From Promethearchaeota archaeon (GTDB lineage Archaea > Asgardarchaeota > Lokiarchaeia > Sigyniarchaeales > SOKP01): 64,000 nt of DNA. Positions within the stretch are counted from its first letter, which is position 1. Every line of letters starts with the position of its first letter. Shown here piece after piece: positions 9,610 through 19,100 of the stretch. The notes beneath the pieces were generated by a model, which was not told the origin of the DNA, ran no database searches, and saw only the letters and a program-made list of their open reading frames with translations. A program made the position numbers and the translations under genes. Location of the stretch: contig JAEOTA010000086.1 of assembly GCA_016840085.1 (NCBI GenBank), positions 1 through 64,000 on the forward strand, read 5' to 3'.

Positions 9610-10638
9610 TCAAACTTTAACAATCCATCCAAATTCATCTTTAATATCTAAACGTTGAATACTCGTTAAAATTTCATACATTTTCTTTGTTGTCTCTCCA
9701 GGTTCTCTTTTATTGAACACTCTTTGTTTTCCTTCTAAAGTAACTGAAGCAATAGGCGTTATAACAGCTGCAGTTCCTGTACAAAAAGCTTCAGTGCAGC
9801 TATCCTCAAATAATTCTTCATATGAGATATCTCTTTCTTCAATTTCTAAGCCAAGTTTTTTTGAAGCAAGTACTAAAATGGATTCTCTTGTTATTCCTTC
9901 GAGAATTGTTCCAGTTTTTCTTGGAGTTGCGAGTTTATTATTTATTATTCCAAAAAAATTTGCAGTTCCAACTTCTTCGATAAATTCCATCATAACAGCA
10001 TCCAAATATAAAATCTGGGCATATCCTCGCTCTTTTGTCTCTTTTGCAGGTAACATTGTACCAGCATAATTACATATTGTTTTAGCTGACCCAGTTCCTC
10101 CTGGGGCTGCTCTTGTATACCTTTTTGAAATTTCTAAATCAATTCCCTTAAATCCTTCAGGAAAATAAGGTCCAACGGGTACTGTATATATAATTAATTT
10201 AAATTCATCTGTTGAAGCTACTCCTAAAATTGGACCGTAACCAAATAATATAGGCCGTATATATAGAGCACCCCCACTATCATAAGGAGGAATATAATCT
10301 TCATTAGCTTTAACAACTTTCTTAACAGCATCTAAGAATTTATTTAGACTATACTCTGGCATCAGCATCCTCTTAGCACTGAAATTAAATCTTTTTCCAT
10401 TTTCTTCTGGTCGAAATAACGTAATTTCTCCATTTTTTGCTTTTAAGGCTTTCATTCCTTCAAATATCCCTTGCCCATAATTTAGAACACATGAGGCTGG
10501 TGATATTTCAAAATTACCAAAGGGTACTAATTTACCCTTATCCCATTTACCATCCTTATAATCAGACACAAACATTGTCTTAGTTTCAATAAAATTGAAA
10601 CCTAATGAATAAAAATCAATATCTTTGGGCTTCACCAT
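9610..10638 (-). CDS. ilvE: branched-chain amino acid aminotransferase
   Basis: A 342-residue fold-type IV PLP enzyme that transfers amino groups between glutamate and the keto acids of leucine, isoleucine and valine. Family signatures are NYGQGIFEGMKA at 53-64, RP near the end of the first domain, the PLP lysine in GSAKT (K186), EEVGTANFF, and the phosphate-binding TRESIL and GTAAVITP segments. Length fits the BCAT family better than the shorter D-amino acid transaminases or 4-amino-4-deoxychorismate lyase. It ends convergent to the small GTPase 26 bases away and has no biosynthetic neighbours, so it is a stand-alone gene. Confidence 0.93.
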   Translation of the reverse strand: MVKPKDIDFYSLGFNFIETKTMFVSDYKDGKWDKGKLVPFGNFEISPASCVLNYGQGIFEGMKALKAKNGEITLFRPEENGKRFNFSAKRMLMPEYSLNKFLDAVKKVVKANEDYIPPYDSGGALYIRPILFGYGPILGVASTDEFKLIIYTVPVGPYFPEGFKGIDLEISKRYTRAAPGGTGSAKTICNYAGTMLPAKETKERGYAQILYLDAVMMEFIEEVGTANFFGIINNKLATPRKTGTILEGITRESILVLASKKLGLEIEERDISYEELFEDSCTEAFCTGTAAVITPIASVTLEGKQRVFNKREPGETTKKMYEILTSIQRLDIKDEFGWIVKV

Positions 10639-10981
10639 CGAAAATAACCTTGAATTAAAACTTGTAAAAAAATATATGAACCTTAAATAAAAAACCTTAT
10701 TATAAAAGAAATAATTAAATTAGAAATCAAAGGAGTAGTAATTAGGAATTTTTGAACTCTTTATTTCTTTGTCTTAATATTAAGGTAAAACTTTCTCATA
10801 AATTTTAAAAGGAAATAATATGAAGATATCTTAATTAGTTATTAGCAAAATCACGGAATATCGTTTAAAGTATATAAATAAAATTATAAATTTGTATTTA
10901 TAGTAATAATATAAAAAAGATTTAACTTTTTAGAAAAATTTCATAAATATTTTAATCTAATTTATAAACAGTGAACTTGTA
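10639..10981. other. divergent intergenic region
   Basis: About 340 bases between the divergent aminotransferase and Rab-like genes. It is very AT-rich, with TATA-like stretches such as TATATAAATAAA near 10870-10881 that could serve the GTPase gene. I see no ORF of note and no RNA gene. Confidence 0.45.
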
Positions 10982-12658
10982 ATGGCTGAAGAGTATGATT
11001 ACCTTTTCAAATCGATTGTTGTAGGAGATGGAGGGGTTGGAAAGACAGCGTTAACTTTACGATTTTCAAAAGGGTTCTTTACTGAAGACTACAAAATGAC
11101 TATCGGAGTTGATTTCCATGTAAAAACAATTACAATTGATACAGATGAAGGGCCTATACGTGCAAAGTTGCAGATATGGGATACTGGAGGTCAAGAACGT
11201 TTCAGTTCGATAAGACCAATGTATTATAGGGGATCCTTAGGAGCATTATTAATTTTTGACTTAACAAATTCAGCAAGTTTTGAACATTTACCTGGATGGA
11301 TAGAAGAAGTTAGAGCTAATGTGAAAACTGAGATTCCACTCTTACTTGTAGGGAATAAAAGTGATTTAATTGATCAAAGAGCTATCTCTTTAGAGGAAAT
11401 CAATAATTTTACTAATAATTTTAATTTATATTATATGGAAACTTCAGCTAAAACTGGTGAAGGTGTTGGTGATTGTTTTTATATTCTTGCTTGCTTAATG
11501 ATAGGTTCAGGAGTTCCAGATCAGCTGATATCGAGCGGTGTTGTTTATCAACCTGGTCATGTCCCTATCACGGCTTCTGCAACTTCTGTACCATCGACAC
11601 CTCAAATACAATCTGAACTCGATTATTCTGCTCCCCCCGTTCCTGAGCCTATGGATAGTGAAGGACAACAACCTAAAAGTAGATTAGAACCAGAACCAGA
11701 ATTTGAATATATTGCTCCGCCAGTTCCAGAACCGCCTTCACTGAAATCTACCGAATCTAAGTCTACATTTGAACCTGAATTTGAACCGGAAATCCCTATT
11801 CCAGAACCGATAAGGGAAGCGGCAAAAACACCAACTGAATTTGAATTCAAAACTCCAGAAGAAATATTAGTTGAAGAAAAACTAAAAGAAGAACCAACAT
11901 CTAGTTTCGCTTCTTTCCAAGCAGCCACTAGTGGTGAAACATATAAACCAAAAGCTGCTCCATTCACATCAAATATTCCTGTTCCAGCACCTGCACCTAA
12001 AGAATTTCAACCTACTCAGGATATAACCTCAATAGAGAGATCTTCTGAAAAAACTGCTCCTTTTCTTGTAGAGCAAGATAATAATGAGTTAAAATCTCAA
12101 TCGTTAGTGGATTATATGCCTGAACCTATTTTATCTAAGAAAGAGATAAAAAAAATTGAAAAACAGAAAAAAAAAGAAGAAAAAGAGAAAAGAATTCAGG
12201 AAGAAAAAGAAAAGCAGCAAAAATTAATTGATGATATGAAAAAAGCTAAGAAAGAAAAGAAAGAGAAGCCAAAGAAAGAAAAGAAGGAAAAATTAGATCA
12301 TATTGGGACCAAACCCCCAATTTCAGAGCATATCCGTACAGCTCAAGCTGAAATATCTGAGCCCTCTACTCTTTTTCAAGCTTTAACTCAGAAATCTGAT
12401 GAAACCTCTACTTCTCCATTTGTTCCATTTTCAGCAGAGGAAGAATCAGAAATTCAAGAACCTAGTAAATTGAGAATAATACCTAATGTCACTGACCTAG
12501 AAAGTCAAGCTAGTGGTTTTACTCCAATTCAATCTCCCCCATCAGTTCAAAAAACCCAACAAGAACCTTCAAAAAAAGAGATAATAGTATGTAAACAATG
12601 TGGTGCAATATTATCTGCTGATTATGCATTTTGTAATAAATGTGGTAATAAATTATAA
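10982..12658 (+). CDS. Rab-like GTPase with long disordered linker and C-terminal zinc ribbon
   Basis: A 558-residue fusion. Residues 1-175 are a complete Rab-like G domain: GDGGVGKT at 15-22, switch I TIGVDFH, G3 DTGGQERF from 67 (DTGGQ instead of DTAGQ), NKSD at 125-128 and ETSAKTG near 153. Residues 185-380 are rich in Pro, Glu and Ser with repeated PVPEP and EPEFE patches and look disordered. Residues 384-440 are highly charged Lys/Glu and probably helical. The last 22 residues form a zinc ribbon (C537, C540, C551, C554). Where eukaryotic Rabs end in prenylated cysteines, this one ends in a metal-binding knuckle. The linker length suggests a tethering or scaffolding role, which is inference. 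Starting at ATG 10982 gives a standard G-domain N-terminus. Confidence 0.9.
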   Translation: MAEEYDYLFKSIVVGDGGVGKTALTLRFSKGFFTEDYKMTIGVDFHVKTITIDTDEGPIRAKLQIWDTGGQERFSSIRPMYYRGSLGALLIFDLTNSASFEHLPGWIEEVRANVKTEIPLLLVGNKSDLIDQRAISLEEINNFTNNFNLYYMETSAKTGEGVGDCFYILACLMIGSGVPDQLISSGVVYQPGHVPITASATSVPSTPQIQSELDYSAPPVPEPMDSEGQQPKSRLEPEPEFEYIAPPVPEPPSLKSTESKSTFEPEFEPEIPIPEPIREAAKTPTEFEFKTPEEILVEEKLKEEPTSSFASFQAATSGETYKPKAAPFTSNIPVPAPAPKEFQPTQDITSIERSSEKTAPFLVEQDNNELKSQSLVDYMPEPILSKKEIKKIEKQKKKEEKEKRIQEEKEKQQKLIDDMKKAKKEKKEKPKKEKKEKLDHIGTKPPISEHIRTAQAEISEPSTLFQALTQKSDETSTSPFVPFSAEEESEIQEPSKLRIIPNVTDLESQASGFTPIQSPPSVQKTQQEPSKKEIIVCKQCGAILSADYAFCNKCGNKL

Positions 12659-12750
12659 TTAGCTTAAATCTAATTTTAAGATTTTATAAAAAAATTTTAA
12701 TTAATTAAATCTAAAGATAATGGATTTTTAATTAAAAATAGAGATTGATA

Positions 12751-13521
12751 TTACAGGGATTTCCCACAAATAGGACATATGCTCCACATTTTTTTAATTT
12801 TTGAATTACAATGAGAGCAAATCTTTAATTCAGGATCGATTTTAGTTTGTGGTTTCCCAAAAATTGTAATATTATTTGATAACGGAGTTTCAGCATCGAG
12901 TATTTGTGAAGATTGAATAATTTCTTCAGGAATTTTAGTAGATTGCTCAATCATCTTTTTTGTTACATAAGATTTCGGTTCTTTTGGTTCTTTATAATAT
13001 TTTAGGGGTTTTATCGGTGATTTTTTAATTTCTTCTTCGATCCTCTTCCTTTCTGTTTCTGAAGGTTTTTCTTCAGCTTCTTCAACTGTAATCCCGACCT
13101 TATAATAGTAGTATTTATTATCGTTATTCTCTATGACCCTTTCTCCATCTTCCAAATAGACTTCAATATAATAAATTATAACAGATCCGATAGGAATTTC
13201 AGCAATTTCAACAATATAATAATCTATTTTCTTATCCATCTTCATTTGATACCATGATTTTCCCTTATCAGCACTAAAAATTAAATTTACATTTTTAGTA
13301 GTTTTATTAAAGTCTTCTTCTGTAATTTTAACTACAATTTTAATTGTTTTCTTATGGGTTTCTTTAGGCGCTACGAATGTTTGTGCCGCTAATTCATCCC
13401 AAGCTGCTCCACATTTTGGACAATTAGTAAACCAATTGGGGTATTCAAAACCACACTTAGAACAATTTTTTGTGAAATATCGTGTTGTTTTTATTCCTAG
13501 CGACTTTTTTTCTTTCCCCAT
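12751..13521 (-). CDS. double zinc-ribbon protein with central beta-sandwich-like domain
   Basis: A 256-residue protein bracketed by two zinc knuckles: C20, C23, C34, C37 at the N-terminus and C235, C238, C249, C252 at the very C-terminus. Between them, residues 55-145 form beta-rich sequence (KTIKIVVKI, VNLIFSADKGKSWYQM, YYIVEIAEIPIG, VIIYYIEVYLEDG) resembling Ig-like or carbohydrate-binding beta-sandwich modules. Residues 150-230 are charged and low complexity. The C-terminal knuckle resembles that of the convergent Rab-like GTPase next door in layout and position. Function unknown; an adaptor role alongside that GTPase is a guess. Confidence 0.7.
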   Translation of the reverse strand: MGKEKKSLGIKTTRYFTKNCSKCGFEYPNWFTNCPKCGAAWDELAAQTFVAPKETHKKTIKIVVKITEEDFNKTTKNVNLIFSADKGKSWYQMKMDKKIDYYIVEIAEIPIGSVIIYYIEVYLEDGERVIENNDNKYYYYKVGITVEEAEEKPSETERKRIEEEIKKSPIKPLKYYKEPKEPKSYVTKKMIEQSTKIPEEIIQSSQILDAETPLSNNITIFGKPQTKIDPELKICSHCNSKIKKMWSICPICGKSL

Positions 13522-13818
13522 TGTATTAAAAAATAGTTTTGATTTTTAACTCCCAAGTTATTATTTACTAAATATTAAATAATAATTTGTTTTAAATATA
13601 TTTTTATATAAATTTTAGGAGTTTAATTTTAAGAAAATTCCTTATCTGAATCCTCATATTAAAAGGAAATTTTTTAAGAGTTAAATAAGAAATTTTAAGA
13701 ATTAACAGTGAGAAATAAAAATTAAGGAGGATATAATATGGCAAATTAATTCGATTTATGCGAGCCTTTAGATAATATAGAATTCTAAAAATATAAGAGA
13801 AATTTTTTAAGTAATTTT
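13522..13818. other. intergenic region with an orphan Shine-Dalgarno
   Basis: Roughly 300 bases between two minus-strand genes. The one notable element is a strong Shine-Dalgarno with ATG on the plus strand (13724-13740), opening a frame that stops after three codons. The remainder is AT-rich and holds nothing else I can support. Confidence 0.5.
13724..13788 (+). pseudogene. strong ribosome binding site followed by an immediately stopped mini-frame
   Basis: AAGGAGG at 13724-13730 is a perfect match to the anti-SD and sits seven bases before ATG at 13738. The frame reads M-A-N, then TAA at 13747-13749, then continues FDLCEPLDNIEF to a second stop at 13786-13788. A perfect SD is uncommon in this window, so this may be the scar of a lost gene, a leader peptide or a chance match. 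No longer frame continues from it. Confidence 0.3.
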
Positions 13819-14985
13819 TTATTTTTTAAGAATACTCTCTAAATCTTCAATGAAACTAATCAAATGGTTTTTTTGAACATGGGGCATCACCACAACTCGA
13901 ATTAGATTGAATTCTTCGAATTTTCCTAGCATCCAATTCTTCTTTCTTAATTCTTCATCAATTTTACATATACTCCGTCCATTTTCAGTAGTAATACCTA
14001 CGACATTCATAATTGGATTGGTTGCTAATTTAATACCTTTAATCTCACCAATTCTTTTTACCAAATAATTGGTATTGTTCATACATTTTTCAACAATTTT
14101 ATTAAATCCATTTATGCCTAAAGACTTTAGAATTGCCCAAAATGCAATAACTGTTCCACCTGATCTTGTCCCAACAATATGAAGATGTTTGAAATTTCCA
14201 CCAGCTAAATAAGGAATTTCAAATCCTGTTTTTTGCAAAATTGATTTATCTCTTAAAAAAATTCCGCCAGTAGGAATTACTCCCATTCCCATCTTATGAG
14301 GATCTGCTGTGATTGAATCAACAAATTTGACTGAAAAATCCCAGAGAGGGCTTGGGAGGTTTAAATTTTTTAGAAAGGGTAAAATAAATCCTCCAAATGC
14401 AGCATCGATATGAAAAAATATATCTTTATTCTCAATTATTCTTCCAATATCTTCTATTGGATCTATCAAACCTAAAGAAGTAGTTCCTGCAATTCCTACA
14501 ACACCACAAGTATTATTATTTATTAGTGAATTAAAATGATTAAGATCTAATTCAAAATTATCATTTAATTTTGCTTTTCTAAGTTTAATTCCAAGTAAAT
14601 CAGCTGCTTTATCAAAAGATACATGTGCCGAACAGGGTACAACAACTTCTGGAAAAGAAATATCGGGTCTTAATTTTTTAGCAATCCTCATAGCTATCAA
14701 GTTTGCTTCTGAACCACCCGTAGTGAAAGTCCCTATTATCTTTTTTCCACTAAAAAGATCACCAATTTCAGTAACTAATTCTTCTTCTAAGTCAGCGGTC
14801 CCTAAAAATAAACCTGGATCTCCAAGATTCTTAGCAACATATTTCATATAGATTTCGACTGCAATAGCTAAAGGTTCAGTACACATGGAACCCAGTATTG
14901 AGCCTGATTTATATGAATAATCACTTTTTAATTTTTCATTGAGAATTTTCAGTATTTCTTGTTTTTCTAATCCTTCTTTTAACAT
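13819..14985 (-). CDS. mfnA: group II PLP decarboxylase, MfnA-like (tyrosine/aspartate decarboxylase)
   Basis: A 388-residue PLP enzyme of the archaeal MfnA type, which decarboxylates tyrosine (methanofuran precursor) or aspartate (beta-alanine for coenzyme A). Visible signatures are TGGSEANLIAMRIAK (PLP phosphate site), VVPCSAHVSFDKAA (ring-stacking His), HIDAAFGGFILPF (Asp to the pyridine nitrogen) and the Schiff-base lysine in DPHKMGMG near residue 229. Length agrees with MfnA (about 380-400). As methanofuran genes are absent from the window, the aspartate decarboxylase role is more likely; this is inference. The enzyme appears complete. Confidence 0.88.
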   Translation of the reverse strand: MLKEGLEKQEILKILNEKLKSDYSYKSGSILGSMCTEPLAIAVEIYMKYVAKNLGDPGLFLGTADLEEELVTEIGDLFSGKKIIGTFTTGGSEANLIAMRIAKKLRPDISFPEVVVPCSAHVSFDKAADLLGIKLRKAKLNDNFELDLNHFNSLINNNTCGVVGIAGTTSLGLIDPIEDIGRIIENKDIFFHIDAAFGGFILPFLKNLNLPSPLWDFSVKFVDSITADPHKMGMGVIPTGGIFLRDKSILQKTGFEIPYLAGGNFKHLHIVGTRSGGTVIAFWAILKSLGINGFNKIVEKCMNNTNYLVKRIGEIKGIKLATNPIMNVVGITTENGRSICKIDEELRKKNWMLGKFEEFNLIRVVVMPHVQKNHLISFIEDLESILKK

Positions 14986-15116
14986 AGTTATATTAATAAA
15001 TCAGTGATACTTTCTTATTACTTCATAAAATAGAAAAATTTAAACAATTAAAATTTTATAAATTACAAATAAAATTGTACTATTAGTGAGAAAAATTACT
15101 TTAGAACTATCCTAAA

Positions 15117-15434
15117 TTAAAAAAATCGTTTTGAATCTCTATTTGAATACTTATCAATTATTATATTAAATTCTTTTCCTAAATCAATTTTATAATGATT
15201 AGCAACGCATACGATAGAAAAAAGAAGATCTGCTAATTCTTCTCCTAAATTAGAATCTAAATTATTGGATTTTTTCGGTTTATATCCTTCAAGAGAATTT
15301 ACTTCTCTTGCAACTTCTCCTAATTCTTCCATAATAGCGCAAATTATTGATAATGGAGGCCAATACCCCCCGTGACTATGTATCCAATTGTCTACGATTT
15401 CTTGAACTTCTTTAAGTAAATTCTCTTTAATCAT
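15117..15434 (-). CDS. MazG-like nucleotide pyrophosphohydrolase
   Basis: A 105-residue all-alpha protein of the MazG/dUTPase-like superfamily. It has the paired acidic motifs that bind Mg2+: MEELGEVAREV and GEELADLLFSIVCVANHY. These enzymes hydrolyse nucleoside triphosphates to the monophosphate and pyrophosphate, typically as housecleaning. The N-terminal HSHGGYWPPLSI is shared by archaeal members. Length fits a single-domain MazG-like protein. It is followed downstream, after about 130 bases on the same strand, by the MfnA-like gene, with no obvious functional link. Confidence 0.82.
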   Translation of the reverse strand: MIKENLLKEVQEIVDNWIHSHGGYWPPLSIICAIMEELGEVAREVNSLEGYKPKKSNNLDSNLGEELADLLFSIVCVANHYKIDLGKEFNIIIDKYSNRDSKRFF

Positions 15435-15489
15435 ATTTTGTATAATGTAAGATAATATTTAAAAAATAGAAAAGTAAAAATGAAATTTA

Positions 15490-15918
15490 TTAAAAATAAT
15501 GCATACATCCAAAGATATTGAACTTTCTTTCAAAAAGTTCTAAGATTTCTTTAGAAATGATAAAAAAGATGAAATTTTCTGAATTTAACAGGAAGATGGA
15601 AGAAATTACTGATACATACTCACGCTTGTCTTGATGATAAAATATGCTATGTAAATTGATAAAACTCTCATTATCGCCATCATTTTCTATTTTTTTCAAT
15701 ATATCTTTGAAAGCATTAAACCATAATTCATACTGATATGGTAATTTCTCTTTTAGTATTTCCTTTCTGAAATTTCTACCAGATATTTCAGACATAGTTT
15801 CCTCTACTGAGATAGTATTATAAGGATTTTCTAATGCTTCATTAATTCTTTTAAGACATTTTTTAACTTGTATTCCAGATTGTCCAGTAAAAAGAATTAA
15901 TTTTTTTTCAATCCTCAT
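15490..15918 (-). CDS. small protein with degenerate P-loop-like N-terminus, unknown
   Basis: A 142-residue protein without a family I can name. Residues 5-24 (strand LILFTGQSG, then a basic helix VKKCLKRI) resemble a beta-strand and P-loop but lack the usual GK[ST], so nucleotide binding is doubtful. A later segment, INLHSIFYHQDKREY, has conserved-looking His and Tyr residues, followed by the hydrophobic strands VSVISSIFLL and FIFFIISKEI. The layout suggests a shortened P-loop kinase-like fold, as an inference. It lies 55 bases upstream of the MazG-like gene on the same strand, so they may be co-transcribed. Confidence 0.5.
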   Translation of the reverse strand: MRIEKKLILFTGQSGIQVKKCLKRINEALENPYNTISVEETMSEISGRNFRKEILKEKLPYQYELWFNAFKDILKKIENDGDNESFINLHSIFYHQDKREYVSVISSIFLLNSENFIFFIISKEILELFERKFNIFGCMHYF

Positions 15919-16191
15919 TTTTAATATTTCCTTAGTTAAAGATTATATGTCTTTTTTTCTACAGTAATTAAGATCCTTTTTCTATTATATAAATTAGATT
16001 AAGTAATAGTAAATATTTATAAATAAAAAATCAGTGATGAAGATCATTTCTTCTTTAATATTATGTATTTACTTGAATATATAGAGAAATCAAAGTATAT
16101 CATTAACAATTATCATTTTACACTTAAATAGGTTAAATTAATTGAAACATAAAAAGTATATTTTCTCAATAATTATTCCTTTCTACAAAAA

Positions 16192-19100
16192 TTATTTAAA
16201 TAAATTTTCTCGTTTTCTTGCTTCCCACTCCGCTCTTTTTCCTAAATTATATCTATTTACTTCACTGTAATATCCCGTAACTCTGGAATATACTTTCACA
16301 TCTTCAGAATAACATTGAGGACATGTAAATTGACTTCCTCGATACATCTTACGACAGGACGGACAATATATAAAATCTGTAGTATATGCAAAATATGCTG
16401 TATTTGTATTAAGACAAATATTTTTTGTGAGTTCCCAAAGAGCATGAATATCCGGTTTTTGTTCCCCTAACCAAATATGTGTAATTACTCCTCCATTTAC
16501 AATAGGATGAAAATCTCCCTGTTTTCGAATTCTTTCAGATAACGGTACATCCGCATCATACCGAAAATGATCTGAATTTGTATAATACGCAGAAACTCCA
16601 TTTGATTGAGGAATTGCTTTTCCAGGGAAATGTTTTAAATCTAATTTTGCAAAACGATTACTTGATGATTCAGACGGCTGTTCCCAAAGTGAATAGGAAA
16701 TGCCATCTCTTTCTGTCATGGTATTACACTTAGCAACCATATATTCTAATATTTTTTTACCAAGGTTATATGCCGTATCACGTTCATGCAATTCAAAGCC
16801 GGTCATGCTTTTTACGGTTTCATTCAAGCCAGTAAAACCTATTGAAAGATTTTGCTCTCGCAATTTAAAAATTGGATTACCATTAATTTTGCCACTACAT
16901 AAGGGTAGATGCCCTGTTTTTAAACGCCTTTCCATTAAATCCCATTTTTTCTTTAGTATTCTAGCTGAAAGCTCCATTTTTTCACCTAAAATCCTAATGT
17001 AATCGTCTTCATTGTTGGATATATATGCATACCGAGGAAGATTTAGACTAACGCTTTGAAGTGAGCCAATGGTAACATAATTTTCCCATATGCTAGCATT
17101 TTTCCTTTTTTCAGGATCTACAATACATTGGCTTATAATTTGATCTCCACTTAAAAATTTTCTACAACATTGACTGTGGATTTCATCTGGCATCCAATCT
17201 GGACACATATTAAGGAAATACGGAGTTCCCATGGTAGCGACTTCTTCCATTACTTTTAAATAAGATGGTTCAAATTCTTCCAACCATTCTTTTTTAATCT
17301 TGATCTCATGTTTTGGAAATGCAAAAAGTTTTCCATTATGATCACCTTGAATATAGACATTAGTTAAAGCATCAAAAAGTTTGAGACATTCATCTTTATA
17401 ATCTCCATATGTTCCCGCTATTTTTCCATGTACTCCCACCGCGGGAATATTTAATAAGCCATCTGGTATAGTTGGAGTACAAGAGATTGAAGTAAATGGT
17501 ACTTGTCCTCCTCTAGCTGCAAAAATTTGATTAGTCTCAAAAATCAAGCACTGCATTGATTGTTCAATCTCTCTATCAGAAATACCATGAGCATATGGTG
17601 CTAAAAAAGTAGTTATATAATCATATCCCTGTCCTCCGCTGAATTCCCCCTGAATTATTCCAAGCCACTTAGCGAGATGAGTCACAGCAACACGCAAGCT
17701 TCCTGCAGGTCCTGATTTACTACAATGTGCCCAACTCTCTACTGGAGGTAATCCATGCTCTAGAATCATACGTGGGTCCCATTCTTGGCAGTTATGAATT
17801 AAGATATTATCGGCATAAAACGTATTCTCTTCCCAAGTTCCATTTCCTTCCAAAGAGAAATCGTAAACGTAAGGATGTGTTGGAGATTCAGGAATTATTT
17901 CTTTAATATATTCGTAAGGTAAATTAGTTTCAGTGAAAACTGGTTGATGGTGTCTGAGAAATCTTTCCAATTTATCTTGTTTCTCTTGCTGCACAAAACC
18001 CATTATTGAATTTAAACGTTCTATATTCCTATGCCCGTAGATGTGAATTCTGTATTTTATCCCCTCCCCTTGGTATGGAGGAAATTCATATTCATATTCC
18101 TCTTTTTTTATTGTATGACGAATATCGTGAGATGATAATGTGAAACTTAAAAAGTCAATAAGAGATTTTGATTTAGATGTGTAAGTGATTTCACAATCGG
18201 CTTTTTCAGGTCGATATACGATATGACCATCACCACTAAACATAGCTATTAAAAGATGATTTAGTGACTCTACTGATAAATTATAAAAAATATCACCTAA
18301 ACTTTTATTTTCAGCTCTAGGTTTTATTCCAAATACATACCTAAAAAGAAGATAAATTAATTTACCCCCAAAAAATAATTGCGGTGCTTTTCCTTCGATT
18401 TCACTAGGTGTTATAAAAGTATCAAATGAATTTTCAATACAGAGTTTCATGTCTTCGAAAATCCTAGGATCATTATTAGTTAATGCTAAATTATAGTAAT
18501 TTCCTTCAGAAATATTATAATGTCCTTCAGAAACAAAATAACCTACTAATTGTATGAGATAAGGCGTGATAGGTAATATAGCAGGTAATAAATATGGAGA
18601 ACCTACAACACCTATTTCCAAATTAGTCATATCAAGATTATATTCTCTAATTAGATTTATTGCTTGAAGGATAGGAATATTTCCTGATTCCCAACTTCTA
18701 GGATAATCCAATATTTCTGCTTTTTGAAAAACATCACCCCATGAAATTGAATATAGATGTTTTCTAAATAAAAGCTGTTCTCTAAGATTTCTTATATAAA
18801 TATTATCTAAATCTTCTAATAGACATTTTTTTTCTAGGTATTCAATTAAATTTATTTCATTAAGATTTCTTTGTTGAAATGATGAATCTAAAATCTTGAC
18901 TCTATCTCCTTTTTCTAAATTAAATACAGGTATTTCTTCAGGAACGTGATTATTAAAAACCATGACTCTATGATCTTCACTTAAGATAATTTCTTTTCCT
19001 TTATCAGTTATTATCTTATACATAACGGGATCTGATTGTCTTCGAGATACGTTGTTCAATCGTTTTAGTCCACTTGGAGTACAAAAATAATAATTATCAT

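Noticed and set aside
11623..11967. Antisense 114-codon frame inside the Rab-like gene
   Set aside because: It mirrors the Pro/Glu/Ser-rich linker of the sense gene, giving a Gly/Ser-rich product with no domain; it is a codon-bias shadow.
15490..15918. Functional P-loop kinase
   Set aside because: The loop reads GQSGIQVKK and lacks GK[ST], and the protein is short; nucleotide binding is not supported.
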